Under the pieces are notes generated by a model. The model had not been told where the DNA came from. It saw only the letters and a program-made list of their open reading frames with translations, and did not search any database. DNA of 64,000 nucleotides, taken from contig NW_019091384.1 of NCBI RefSeq assembly GCF_001949145.1, positions 1,592,389 to 1,656,388 of the forward strand, in the 5' to 3' direction. This document shows, one piece after another, positions 53,501 through 57,400 of this stretch. The stretch comes from Acanthaster planci. Lineage: Eukaryota > Echinodermata > Asteroidea > Valvatida > Acanthasteridae. Position 1 is the first letter of the stretch; every line of letters begins with the position of its first letter. The position numbers were made by a program, and so were the translations under genes.

Positions 53501-54679
53501 AGAGTAGATACCTGTAGGCAAAATCAGTGGTACAGTGCCATGAGGCCCTTCAAAAGAAGAAAAAAAATGATCCTGACCGTAAAAGGCTGAAAGCTTCTTT
53601 CACCTCATTTTACGAGGTGTATTTGGGTGAACAGTCTTTAACATGTTGCCTAACTAGGTCATAGGATTTTTGTAAGGACCTACCAGCATTGTACCAGTAA
53701 AATTGAACAGTTTTCTTGCTTGGTGTACTGTGTGCACACTCTGCTTGGAACCCTTGGTGTTGCATGCTGTTTGCCGTGCTGGTCCTTAGAAGTAAAACCA
53801 TCCTGGAATAGCAAGCCTCCAAACAAAGCAAGCCATTGTTTTCTCTGTCCACAGTACAACAGGAATGCTAACGGTGAGGAGGGTGTTAAAGTGCCATTGC
53901 CCGATGCAGTCCCCTCATCTCCGCCTGACAAGAGGGAAACAGAGGACGTGATCACGCCCATGCGACAAACTGGTGACATGAAAAGTGCCCCGCCCCCAGC
54001 ATTAGAAAGAAGGCACGCTCAGCCAGTAGGCTCTGAACGCAGTAGGCAACACCGATACAGCATGCCTGAACCCCCCAAACTGGTGGCGTTGGCTCAGGAG
54101 TACGGCCAGTCTCCACCCACTCCACTCACAACAGCCAATAGTAAAGGAGCGCCCCTCGCCTCACCTGTGTATTCAGCCAGACCCTTCCAAGGTAGAACGG
54201 AAACTGCAGCCGAACCTTCGCCCTTGCCCCCTCCGAGGAGCACCAGCTCCCACAAAATTCACAAGCCCAAGGCCCAGTATGCCACTGAGAGTTCCCCGGC
54301 CACCTTGTCGCGAGAGGGTTCCAAAAAGGAGTACACCCCCGAGCACCATGGGCGAGCAGGCAAGCCCATCACCAGCACCTCAGACTCTAGATACCAATCC
54401 AGCAGCTCCCGCTCCACAGAAGTCAAAACGAACAAACCCCCCACAGCAGTGGTCTCGCCCAATTCCAACAGTAATTCCAATAGCGCTTCCCTGGGCTGGG
54501 CCATACCATCCTTCGATAAAGAGGAGACCAGGGATCGATCGGTTTCAGAGCCAGCCAAAGCCAAGACGGGGACGCCAACAAAAACTGAGCAGGGCCCAGG
54601 GCAAGAAGAAGGTCAGAATGGAGAGAACAAAGGCGCAAAGAAGAAGTCCTCGGTGTGGTATGAGTATGGCTGTGTTTAG
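2453..54679 (+). CDS. CCDC88: CCDC88 family protein (Girdin/Daple ortholog), 5'-partial, 23 exons
   Basis: Spliced gene encoding a HOOK-domain, long coiled-coil scaffold. Vertebrate relatives (Girdin/GIV, Daple, Gipie) link actin, Dishevelled and heterotrimeric G proteins at membranes and cell junctions. In order, counting residues from the first codon in the window: rest of the HOOK domain (1-152), linker with SPTSPGP (about 155-185), coiled coil (about 185-1310), basic segment (1315-1340), disordered tail (1340-1903) ending WYEYGCV. The exons join in phase throughout: 5,713 coding bases are one leading base plus 1,904 codons including the stop. About 55 N-terminal residues and the start codon lie upstream. 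The coiled-coil segments align with vertebrate Girdin and Daple as I recall them, for example [25 protein letters not shown]-like, [23 protein letters not shown]. The GCV end is Daple-like. Vertebrates have three paralogs; this may be the single pre-duplication gene. Confidence 0.97.
3722..4132. mobile_element. hAT-like non-autonomous element, 411 bp
   Basis: Flanked by a perfect 8-bp direct repeat GTTGTTAA (3714-3721 and 4133-4140). The termini are TAGGGCTGTGCCGAAT and, inverted, TAGTGCTGAGTCAATT. An 8-bp target duplication with TAGNGCTG-like ends is characteristic of the hAT superfamily. The interior is AT-rich with no transposase, so this is a MITE-type derivative. Confidence 0.75.
4830..5350. 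mobile_element. pogo/Tigger-like non-autonomous element, 521 bp
   Basis: Left end CCGTGGAACGCAACTATAAC followed by GAACA; the inverted right end reads CAGAGGAACACCGCTATACT followed by GAACA. TA dinucleotides flank both ends (4828-4829, 5351-5352). These resemble the CAGTNGAACCTCGCTATAAC-type termini of pogo/Tigger elements. No transposase ORF is present. Confidence 0.55.
6036..6098. repeat. TACATG-type palindromic simple repeat
   Basis: Degenerate array of GTACATG/TGCACTG/TACATG units in the 18-kb intron. Related short arrays occur at 5656-5683, 11406-11426 and many other places. Confidence 0.8.
6993..7224 (-). mobile_element. ~245-bp inverted-repeat element, copy 1 (reverse orientation)
   Basis: Ends TGGGTATTTCCAGAAATTAG and, inverted, GATAATTCCAGAAATTAG. 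The subterminal block GTGTCCCTGTTACATCT is followed by a TTTGTTATTTGACA motif, which is the reverse complement of the right half of the other copies. No coding capacity. Confidence 0.7.
11406..11426. repeat. TACATG-type palindromic simple repeat
   Basis: Three perfect GTACAT units in tandem. Intronic. Confidence 0.8.
13876..13901. repeat. TACATG-type palindromic simple repeat
   Basis: GTACATACATG followed by further ACATGT units. Intronic. Confidence 0.8.
15564..15597. repeat. TACATG-type palindromic simple repeat
   Basis: 34 bp of alternating GTACATGTATACATG and TACATG units. Intronic. Confidence 0.8.
15801..16053 (+). mobile_element. ~245-bp inverted-repeat element, copy 2
   Basis: Left end TGGGTAATTCCAGAAATTAG with GGGTCC. 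The right half carries AATAACAAAGGTCAGATGTA and ACAGGGACA. The right terminus, inverted, is TGGTTAATTCAAGAAATTTG. The internal block AGTTCAGAACACATTTTCTA is shared with the other copies. Confidence 0.75.
19940..19988. repeat. TACATG-type palindromic simple repeat
   Basis: About 49 bp of TACATATACATG, TACATG and TACGTG units, ~860 bp before exon B. Intronic. Confidence 0.8.
20852..21064 (+). CDS. CCDC88: CCDC88 exon B: HOOK domain core
   Basis: 71 codons in phase 0 at both ends, residues 37-107 ([18 protein letters not shown] to VVHIQE). The segment [13 protein letters not shown] followed by the [12 protein letters not shown] helix is the most recognisable HOOK-domain signature of this family. 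Acceptor TTTCCAG at 20845-20851. The donor GAG|GTGCAT is weak, but it is the only one that keeps phase with the next exon. The preceding intron is 18.3 kb. Confidence 0.95.
21660..21794 (+). CDS. CCDC88: CCDC88 exon C: end of HOOK domain
   Basis: 45 codons, residues 108-152 ([19 protein letters not shown] to VMERDDYAE). It aligns with the Girdin stretch that ends in LKRLIDERDEHSE. Acceptor CATCCACAG at 21651-21659, donor GAG|GTATTC. The partner acceptor of this intron is non-canonical (see next exon). Confidence 0.94.
21795..25970 (+). other. CCDC88: CCDC88 intron C-D (4.2 kb) with apparent GT-AC ends
   Basis: Begins GTATTCCTC and ends CATTCAC by homology-based placement of the next exon. 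It contains a relatively CpG-rich stretch near 23080-23520 and a 24-bp tandem duplication at 24288-24335. No other exon was recognised. Confidence 0.65.
24288..24335. repeat. Perfect 24-bp tandem duplication
   Basis: Two identical head-to-tail units starting ACAGCAAAACGTGTGAAATA (24288-24311 and 24312-24335). Intronic; a recent local duplication or collapse artefact. Confidence 0.9.
25971..26210 (+). CDS. CCDC88: CCDC88 exon D: linker and start of coiled coil
   Basis: 80 codons, residues 153-232 ([18 protein letters not shown], a short SPTSPGP linker, then [23 protein letters not shown]). Homology to Girdin (IIELSEERD, linker, LSVELADAKAKIRRLRQELEEK) fixes both frame and start. No AG lies at the in-phase position: the exon is preceded by CATTCAC at 25964-25970, so the acceptor appears to be AC. 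Other AGs nearby (25938-25939, 25986-25987) would break the frame. Donor GAG|GTCAGT at 26211. The exon is real; its first base is less certain. Confidence 0.88.
26211..31767 (+). other. CCDC88: CCDC88 intron D-E (5.6 kb)
   Basis: No nested gene seen. It contains one copy of the ~245-bp inverted-repeat family (30659-30903) and scattered TACATG-type repeats (for example 29880-29900, 30322-30338, 30497-30510). The rest is unremarkable. Confidence 0.7.
30659..30903 (+). mobile_element. ~245-bp inverted-repeat element, copy 3
   Basis: Left end TGGGTAATTCTAGAAATTGG, internal AGAGTGATGAATTAATGCAA, right part AATAACAAAGGTCAGATATA and TTTTGGACCCCTAATTTCTG. Same organisation as copies 2 and 4. Confidence 0.75.
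31768..31926 (+). CDS. CCDC88: CCDC88 exon E: coiled coil
   Basis: 53 codons in phase 0-0, residues 233-285 ([19 protein letters not shown] to YLKRRVE). The DARSAR-YRDELD motif is very well conserved with Girdin and Daple. Acceptor TTGTTTACCCAG at 31756-31767 after a T-rich tract, donor GAG|GTATAC. Confidence 0.95.
31927..33178 (+). other. CCDC88: CCDC88 intron E-F
   Basis: 1.25 kb, AT-rich, with one short TACATGTACATG run near 32878. Nothing else recognised. Confidence 0.7.
33179..33464 (+). CDS. CCDC88: CCDC88 exon F: coiled coil
   Basis: 95 codons plus one base, residues 286-380 ([21 protein letters not shown] to KHSLSP). It contains [12 protein letters not shown] and KQSLDES, matching the Girdin ERDMDRKKIEEL and KQSMDES blocks. 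Acceptor CTATCTAG at 33171-33178. Donor CAC|GTTAGT at 33465 leaves phase 1, which the next acceptor completes to a Leu codon. The base composition is clearly more GC-rich than the flanking introns. Confidence 0.94.
34123..35507 (+). CDS. CCDC88: CCDC88 exon G: long central coiled-coil exon
   Basis: A 1,385-bp exon, residues 381-842: continuous heptad-rich coiled coil with repeated EKEN, LEKEN-like and EELE units, no proline breaks for long stretches, ending [13 protein letters not shown]. The equivalent Girdin region carries the same repeated LExEN motif. Acceptor GTTAATTTGCAG at 34111-34122, donor GAG|GTAAGT at 35508. A GTG at 34122-34124 overlaps the splice junction and is not a translation start. 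Confidence 0.97.
36060..36187 (+). CDS. CCDC88: CCDC88 exon H: coiled coil
   Basis: Residues 843-884 plus two bases ([19 protein letters not shown] to EEVSLDE). It corresponds to the Girdin DLVSEKLKTQQMNNDLEKL block and its HDE motif. Acceptor TTTCTTTTGTAG at 36048-36059, donor AC|GTAAGT at 36188. Confidence 0.94.
36313..36402 (+). CDS. CCDC88: CCDC88 exon I: coiled coil
   Basis: Residues 886-914 with split codons at both ends ([20 protein letters not shown], then EERIVALET). It matches Girdin RYKLLESKLE and EIKEEKIAALEAR. Acceptor TTTTCCCAG at 36304-36312, donor AA|GTAAGA at 36403. The intron before it is only 125 bp. Confidence 0.94.
37093..37221 (+). CDS. CCDC88: CCDC88 exon J: coiled coil
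   Basis: Residues 916-957 ([18 protein letters not shown] to SSPGDAKV). It aligns with Girdin LEESTNYNQQLRQEL and the SSPP-containing hinge after RQDEER. Acceptor CACTGTTGTAG at 37082-37092, donor AA|GTAAGA at 37222. The next intron contains the assembly gap, but phase is kept across it. Confidence 0.92.
37222..38375 (+). other. CCDC88: CCDC88 intron J-K, contains assembly gap
   Basis: 1.15 kb as drawn, of which 791 bases are N. The readable flanks (37222-37414, 38206-38375) show nothing recognisable. Confidence 0.7.
37415..38205. other. Assembly gap (791 N)
   Basis: Unbroken run of N. The ORFs reported across it are artefacts. The exons on either side (37093-37221 and 38376-38451) share a split codon in the correct phase and are contiguous in the family alignment, so no coding loss is implied. 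Confidence 0.99.
38376..38451 (+). CDS. CCDC88: CCDC88 exon K: coiled coil
   Basis: Residues 959-983 ([19 protein letters not shown] then VEVERS). It corresponds to Girdin ETTRELLKVKDRLIEVERN. Acceptor CAATTTTAG at 38367-38375, donor TCA|GTACGT at 38452. One leading base completes the Lys codon of the exon before the gap, so no exon has to be missing inside the N run. Confidence 0.92.
38755..39407 (+). CDS. CCDC88: CCDC88 exon L: long coiled coil, Gln-rich
   Basis: 653 bp, residues 984-1200 ([19 protein letters not shown] to LKKLKAQH). It starts with NATL as in Girdin and contains the family's [14 protein letters not shown] repeats and the [10 protein letters not shown] / [11 protein letters not shown] block (Girdin DHEKLELLHERQASEYESLISKH). 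Acceptor TTGTTGTCTCTAG at 38742-38754, donor AG|GTACCT at 39408. Confidence 0.96.
39408..40008 (+). other. CCDC88: CCDC88 intron L-M
   Basis: 601 bp with a G10 homopolymer at 39609-39618 (a possible assembly weak spot). Nothing else recognised. Confidence 0.65.
40009..40114 (+). CDS. CCDC88: CCDC88 exon M: coiled coil
   Basis: Residues 1202-1236 ([19 protein letters not shown] to LTHRCE). It aligns with the Girdin segment ending LTSTKLNNQCE-like. Acceptor GTCTGACAG at 40000-40008, donor GAG|GTAGGC at 40115. Confidence 0.92.
40260..40407. mobile_element. Fold-back MITE with ~46-bp terminal inverted repeats
   Basis: Arms 40261-40306 (starts AGGGGCCTGTTTATTTCCCA, ends GATCAGTGATCC) and 40361-40406 (inverted: AGGGACTGTTTGTTTCACAT, ends AATCAGTGATCCC) with a ~54-base centre. 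It lies in the intron between exons M and N. No ORF. The AGGGGCCTGTTT-type terminus is common in MITEs of marine invertebrates. Confidence 0.75.
40954..41099 (+). CDS. CCDC88: CCDC88 exon N: coiled coil
   Basis: Residues 1237-1284 ([19 protein letters not shown] to EEQHVL). It corresponds to Girdin LLSQLKGNLEEENRHLLDQIQ and its QNxxLLEQ block. Acceptor TTGTCCAATAG at 40943-40953, donor GA|GTGAGT at 41100. The 3' part of this exon and its intron flank has been tandemly copied downstream (see 41149-41652). Confidence 0.93.
41149..41652 (+). pseudogene. CCDC88: Three decayed tandem copies of CCDC88 exon N and its intron flank
   Basis: The 3' part of exon N plus the first ~50 bases of its intron (about 41024-41148) recurs at about 41149-41451 (split by the TTAA MITE), 41452-41535 (shortened) and 41536-41652. 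Shared landmarks are TCAGAGATGCTGATGG, GTCTTAGAGTGAATATT and AAGGGTAGT. The last copy still reads [16 protein letters not shown] then stop, against [16 protein letters not shown] in the real exon, but has lost its donor and frame. Confidence 0.75.
41182..41363. mobile_element. TTAA-flanked (piggyBac-like) MITE, 182 bp
   Basis: Flanked by TTAA on both sides (41178-41181, 41364-41367). Ends CCCCTTAACGCCGGGA and, inverted, CCCCGTAAAACCGGGA. A TTAA duplication with CCC-starting ends is typical of piggyBac-type elements. It interrupts a decayed tandem copy of exon N. Confidence 0.7.
41799..41885 (+). CDS. CCDC88: CCDC88 exon O: coiled-coil end, [15 protein letters not shown] signature
   Basis: Residues 1286-1313 ([28 protein letters not shown]). 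The [15 protein letters not shown] stretch is identical to Girdin and marks the end of the coiled coil. Acceptor TCATCCAG at 41791-41798, donor AG|GTAGGT at 41886. Confidence 0.95.
42536..42578 (+). CDS. CCDC88: CCDC88 exon P: 43-bp basic micro-exon
   Basis: Residues 1315-1328 ([14 protein letters not shown]). It is too short for an ORF search and was found from splice sites and homology to Girdin RGNWITLKMRKLIKSKK. Acceptor TTTTCCACAG at 42526-42535, donor AAG|GTGAGC at 42579. The phase fits both neighbours. Confidence 0.88.
42927..43086 (+). CDS. CCDC88: CCDC88 exon Q: basic then Ser/Gly-rich tail
   Basis: Residues 1329-1381 plus one base ([19 protein letters not shown] to DGSGNLKT). The basic start resembles Girdin DINRERQKS and the SSxGSxSLDG block resembles SSSVGSNSLEDG. 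Acceptor TAATATTCAG at 42917-42926, donor GG|GTGAGA at 43087 leaves phase 1. Confidence 0.9.
43472..43609 (+). CDS. CCDC88: CCDC88 exon R: disordered tail, symmetric exon
   Basis: 138 bp in phase 1-1, residues 1382-1427 ([20 protein letters not shown] to [11 protein letters not shown]). It is low in hydrophobic residues and looks disordered, with no close vertebrate match that I recognise. Acceptor GTATCTTTTCAG at 43460-43471, donor AAAG|GTACCA at 43610. Confidence 0.85.
43787..43921. repeat. Degenerate TATCAT/CATATA-rich patch
   Basis: Low-complexity sequence built from ATCATATCATAC, TCATATATCATATCA and similar units, directly adjoining ~245-bp element copy 4. Confidence 0.65.
43922..44168 (+). 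mobile_element. ~245-bp inverted-repeat element, copy 4
   Basis: Left end TGGGTAGTTTCAGAAATTAG, right end CTAATTTCTGGAATTACCCA, flanked on both sides by TA (43920-43921, 44169-44170), consistent with a Tc1/mariner-type TA target. It lies in the intron between exons R and S. Confidence 0.78.
44365..44475 (+). CDS. CCDC88: CCDC88 exon S: disordered tail, symmetric exon
   Basis: 111 bp in phase 1-1, residues 1428-1464 ([19 protein letters not shown] to LYTSSLKK). Serine/arginine-rich. The DDLRR core is loosely like the MNDLVQS segment of Girdin. Acceptor CGTACTCTAG at 44355-44364, donor AAAG|GTAGTC at 44476. Confidence 0.85.
44936..45025 (+). CDS. CCDC88: CCDC88 exon T: disordered tail, symmetric exon
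   Basis: 90 bp in phase 1-1, residues 1465-1494 ([19 protein letters not shown], then [11 protein letters not shown]). It carries an RRRS basophilic-kinase-type site. Acceptor CTCTATCACAG at 44925-44935, donor TCTG|GTACAG at 45026. It is supported by splice sites and phase, and weakly by homology. Confidence 0.8.
46252..46398 (+). CDS. CCDC88: CCDC88 exon U: proline-rich tail exon with alternative upstream acceptor
   Basis: 147 bp in phase 1-1, residues 1495-1543 ([19 protein letters not shown] to GSSPRPGD). An acidic run is followed by Pro/Ser/Gln-rich sequence with PPPQP, a possible SH3 ligand. Acceptor CTACCGTTAG at 46242-46251, donor GATG|GTATGC at 46399. A second good acceptor (TTGACTTTCAG, ending 46161) is in the same frame and would add 30 codons starting [14 protein letters not shown]. 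Which acceptor is used cannot be decided here. Confidence 0.8.
46399..48735 (+). other. CCDC88: CCDC88 intron U-V
   Basis: 2.3 kb, AT-rich. An ORF at 46555-46827 has no recognisable similarity or splice support. No repeat element recognised. Confidence 0.65.
48736..48992 (+). CDS. CCDC88: CCDC88 exon V: tail exon with alternative short C-terminus
   Basis: 257 bp, residues 1544-1629 ([19 protein letters not shown] to DADSPRSDK), with [20 protein letters not shown] and [11 protein letters not shown]; it contains several SP sites and is GC-rich. Acceptor GCTCTCCCAG at 48726-48735. Donor AAA|GTAGGT at 48993 is strong, ends in phase 0 and joins the last exon. If that donor is ignored, translation continues [14 protein letters not shown] to a TAA at 49035-49037, giving a shorter protein. 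Confidence 0.9.
48993..49037 (+). other. CCDC88: Alternative CCDC88 short-isoform C-terminus by intron retention
   Basis: The reading frame of exon V stays open past its donor for 14 codons ([14 protein letters not shown]) to a TAA. Candidate poly(A) signals follow at 51351 and 51717. This form would lack the GCV PDZ ligand. The basic/aromatic tail may be meaningful, but no transcript evidence is available here. Confidence 0.45.
51351..51722 (+). promoter_or_regulatory. CCDC88: Candidate poly(A) signals for the CCDC88 short isoform
   Basis: AATAAA at 51351-51356 lies in AT-rich, UTR-like sequence (TGTATATA near 51254, TTGTAAATA near 51328). A second AATAAA at 51717-51722 is followed within about 60 bases by a GT-rich stretch (TGTGATGTGTTCTG and TTGTGCACCATGTGTTG). 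Both lie inside the last intron and so could end a transcript that retains that intron. Confidence 0.4.
51526..51567. repeat. Three tandem 14-bp units
   Basis: CAATTGTATCCCAT twice, then TAATTGTATCCCAT, head to tail. In the last intron, or the 3' UTR of the short isoform. Confidence 0.9.
53855..54679 (+). CDS. CCDC88: CCDC88 exon W: last exon, Daple-type PDZ-ligand C-terminus
   Basis: 825 bp in phase 0, residues 1630-1903 and the TAG stop at 54677-54679. Low-complexity Ser/Pro/Lys-rich tail ([35 protein letters not shown], poly-SN near 54462-54489) ending [17 protein letters not shown] is identical to the end of vertebrate Daple, where the terminal GCV binds the Dishevelled PDZ domain. This is the best single indicator of CCDC88C-type function. 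Acceptor TGTCCACAG at 53846-53854. The frame stays open upstream of the acceptor to 53720, but that part is intron. Confidence 0.95.
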   Translation, partial: YNRNANGEEGVKVPLPDAVPSSPPDKRETEDVITPMRQTGDMKSAPPPALERRHAQPVGSERSRQHRYSMPEPPKLVALAQEYGQSPPTPLTTANSKGAPLASPVYSARPFQGRTETAAEPSPLPPPRSTSSHKIHKPKAQYATESSPATLSREGSKKEYTPEHHGRAGKPITSTSDSRYQSSSSRSTEVKTNKPPTAVVSPNSNSNSNSASLGWAIPSFDKEETRDRSVSEPAKAKTGTPTKTEQGPGQEEGQNGENKGAKKKSSVWYEYGCV

Positions 54680-56180
54680 GCCTTAAAAAAATGTAAATAG
54701 TTAAAGTCTTCTTAAGACAAATCATACATCTCATGCAATACAGTGTTAGAAAAATTATGAGCCAGTTTGTTGAATCCACAGCTGTGTCTTTGTGTCATTC
54801 TAGATTGTCGTCATTAGCTCTCTGGTGTTGCATTGACTTCAAACACTACATGTAATTTTCATGGTCGTAACCATGATCATCATCTGTGTAAAACAAATAA
54901 GACTTGTGCTCTCTCCAGAAAATTCTCTGCTGAATTTGGCAAATTTTGCCTGGCCAGCACACGTACAAGTCGCACTGATATACTTTGGATCGTAAGCATG
55001 AGTGTGACTACCATAGATGTAACTCCTTAAGGAGTCCCATCATTGCAGACTCGTCAGTCACATTTTGTGACAAATTTTGATAATTCACACAATCAAGAGA
55101 TTAGTCAACAGTGTAGGAGGTGTTATGCAGTATACCCACATGCATCCCTGTTACTCAGTGCAGCTTCTGAATGAAGCCAAGTTCTACAGCCAGTATCAAG
55201 TGATCCTTCTGGAACCAGTTTGACCTTTGAGCATTTTTCAGTGCATGAATGCAGCAAATCAAAGTAGACAGCCCATGTCAGTTGTGGCCAGATAGCTAGT
55301 GATGATGGATGTGTTCTGCAGGATCAGCTATGTTCTCTAGACATTTCCCTGCTGGGTTGCTCTTCTTTGTGAAGTGGAATGTTGTCATTAGAAGAGGAAA
55401 CAGAAAATTTGGAGCAAGGTCGCCAGATGTCAGTACAAGATTGACAAATGATGTACATTTCTTGATGAAGTATAAAACCATATGGGGGGTTAACAAACTA
55501 CCTTTTGTTTCTGTTGTTGGGTCTCAGCTTTGTTGTGAATGGTGTTTATTAATGCTTTGATGTGCTTGCCTATCTTTGAGCACCCTGCATGCACATTTGT
55601 CTTTCCATTTGACAGGTCTAGTTACCACAGACATCATCATAATCGTGTGTACTTTTGAATACAGAAGAATCGGTCATTTTTCAAATCTTAAGACTCTGGC
55701 GGCCTTATGTGGAAGTTTTCTTGGTTCCTTTACTGGCGTTTAAATCTCAAATCCTGTTTATCATGATCAATTGATATTAACTACAATGTTTTTAATATGC
55801 GGAATCTGAAATTCAGTGGTAAAAGTGTGTCTCATTGGTGCTTTGTTTAATGAACAATAATGTACCGGTATTGTGAGGAAGCTGGCACTGTAAACAAATG
55901 GAATGCTTAGTTTTTAATGTGAAGCAGTCTCAAGTTCCTAATGTCGAACTGTCAAAATGTATCAGTGGATGTGTGTCTTTGTACCTTGAAATGCCAAACA
56001 AGATTTCAGACAACAAAGCTCTATTTAATAATTCCTGTGTTTTTCATGACGGATCTTTGAGTTCCATTGTCCCTCTGTATATAATACCATGGTTCCTTTT
56101 CAAAAGGTTTTGGGTGAATGTGAATCCTGATAAACATGTGTGCCAACTGACTTTTGTACAATAAAACTTACACCGTACAT
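54680..56180 (+). other. CCDC88: CCDC88 3' UTR (minimum extent)
   Basis: Non-coding, AT-rich sequence after the stop, with no further CCDC88 coding exon. It ends near the first good poly(A) signal at 56160. A longer UTR, to about 60.2 or 60.65 kb, is possible from later signals. Confidence 0.55.
56160..56165 (+). promoter_or_regulatory. CCDC88: Candidate poly(A) signal, CCDC88 long isoform
   Basis: AATAAA about 1.5 kb after the stop, followed by T/GT-containing sequence (TATCTCTGTGCC). It is the closest canonical signal downstream of the TAG. Confidence 0.5.
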
Positions 56181-57400
56181 GTATATCTCTGTGCCTCCCA
56201 AATCGGGCTTCAAAATTCTCTCTCTTTAAACTGGCAATGTTGAATTCATCATCATTTTTCAGCGAAAGGGTGTTTTACTTTTCATATAGATTTATAGTCT
56301 ACTGTGTCAGAAAGATACTGTCTTTTGCTTTTGTCAACATTGGAACGACATTGTAAGGGCGCAAATCAGCCAGCTGAGGAGTTTTAATTGAGCTGGGAAT
56401 TTTTCGGACTTAACAATGCTTTCATGACCTATCTTCTCTTAATGGTTCTGTGTTGTGGTTTAAAATAATCTGATGAAACAAGGTCAGTTGTCACAACCCA
56501 TTTGACATTCTACATGATGTGTTATGGCATGTGCCCTTCGGGTCAGTTGAAGCCTATGCCAACTCGTGGTGGCAGCATTCAAATAGCTTTCCAATCAGAT
56601 AGTGTATGTGGGCCCTTGCCGTGACCGTTGGCAGTTGGAGCCTTTGCTACCTCTTGGTTGCAGCACTGTCTTTTTGTTACAAGGGGTTGATACCAACCCC
56701 TTATCACACCCTCCCCCTAGTTTTCATACACATTGAGTGGTTTTGTTGGAGGTGAAGTCCACCCTGCAACAAAACCTGTAACTTGGGTAGTACTTCATCC
56801 TAAAAGCAGCTTGGTAAATGACTGGCTCAGTGGGTTGCAGTAATGCAGTAAATATTTTTCAATGTGTATGGCATAAAGCAGTTTATTTCAGGGATAAGGT
56901 AGCATTTAGATTGCCACTGGACACAATGCCCAAAACAACAGCAAAATGATTGGTACATTTCCTGCTATCAAAAGTTGGGCAAGTCTTCCACTGCAGGAGT
57001 GGAGTCTTCCTATACATTTTGCAAAACCAAACCAAAAAATAATGTTTACCGTCCAAATGCTGGATTTGAGGGGAACTCATGAGTCGTCGTGCCCACTAGG
57101 CTGTGTAAGATACCATATGCGACTTCCCTCAAAACTGAGCAGATGTAGGTAACTTTGATTTTGAAGACCAATATTGAGTAAGCTTTGGAAGTCATAGACT
57201 ATGCCCTGTTGATGTAACATATTGGTAACACCTTTGTTACTAAATTTCTCTGAGGTGTATAAAAACTATGGGCCATTGTCAGATTTCAGGTAGACAGGTT
57301 TTAAGGCTGGTAAATTTAGCCTGATTTAATTTTGTAACTGAAATAATCTTTGTGATCCAACATGTGAGAAAATATACAGTATTGTGACCTAGAAACTGGA

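Larger units (their letters stand above)
48993..53854 (+). other. CCDC88: CCDC88 last intron, or 3' UTR of the short isoform
   Basis: 4.9 kb. It includes the 14-codon readthrough (to 49037), candidate poly(A) signals at 51351 and 51717, and a triple 14-bp repeat (51526-51567). No other exon recognised. Confidence 0.6.

Noticed and set aside
56542-56668. Two ~40-bp similar stretches (GTCAGTTGAAGCC / GGCAGTTGGAGCC)
   Set aside because: Likely an old local duplication, but too degenerate to define a unit confidently.
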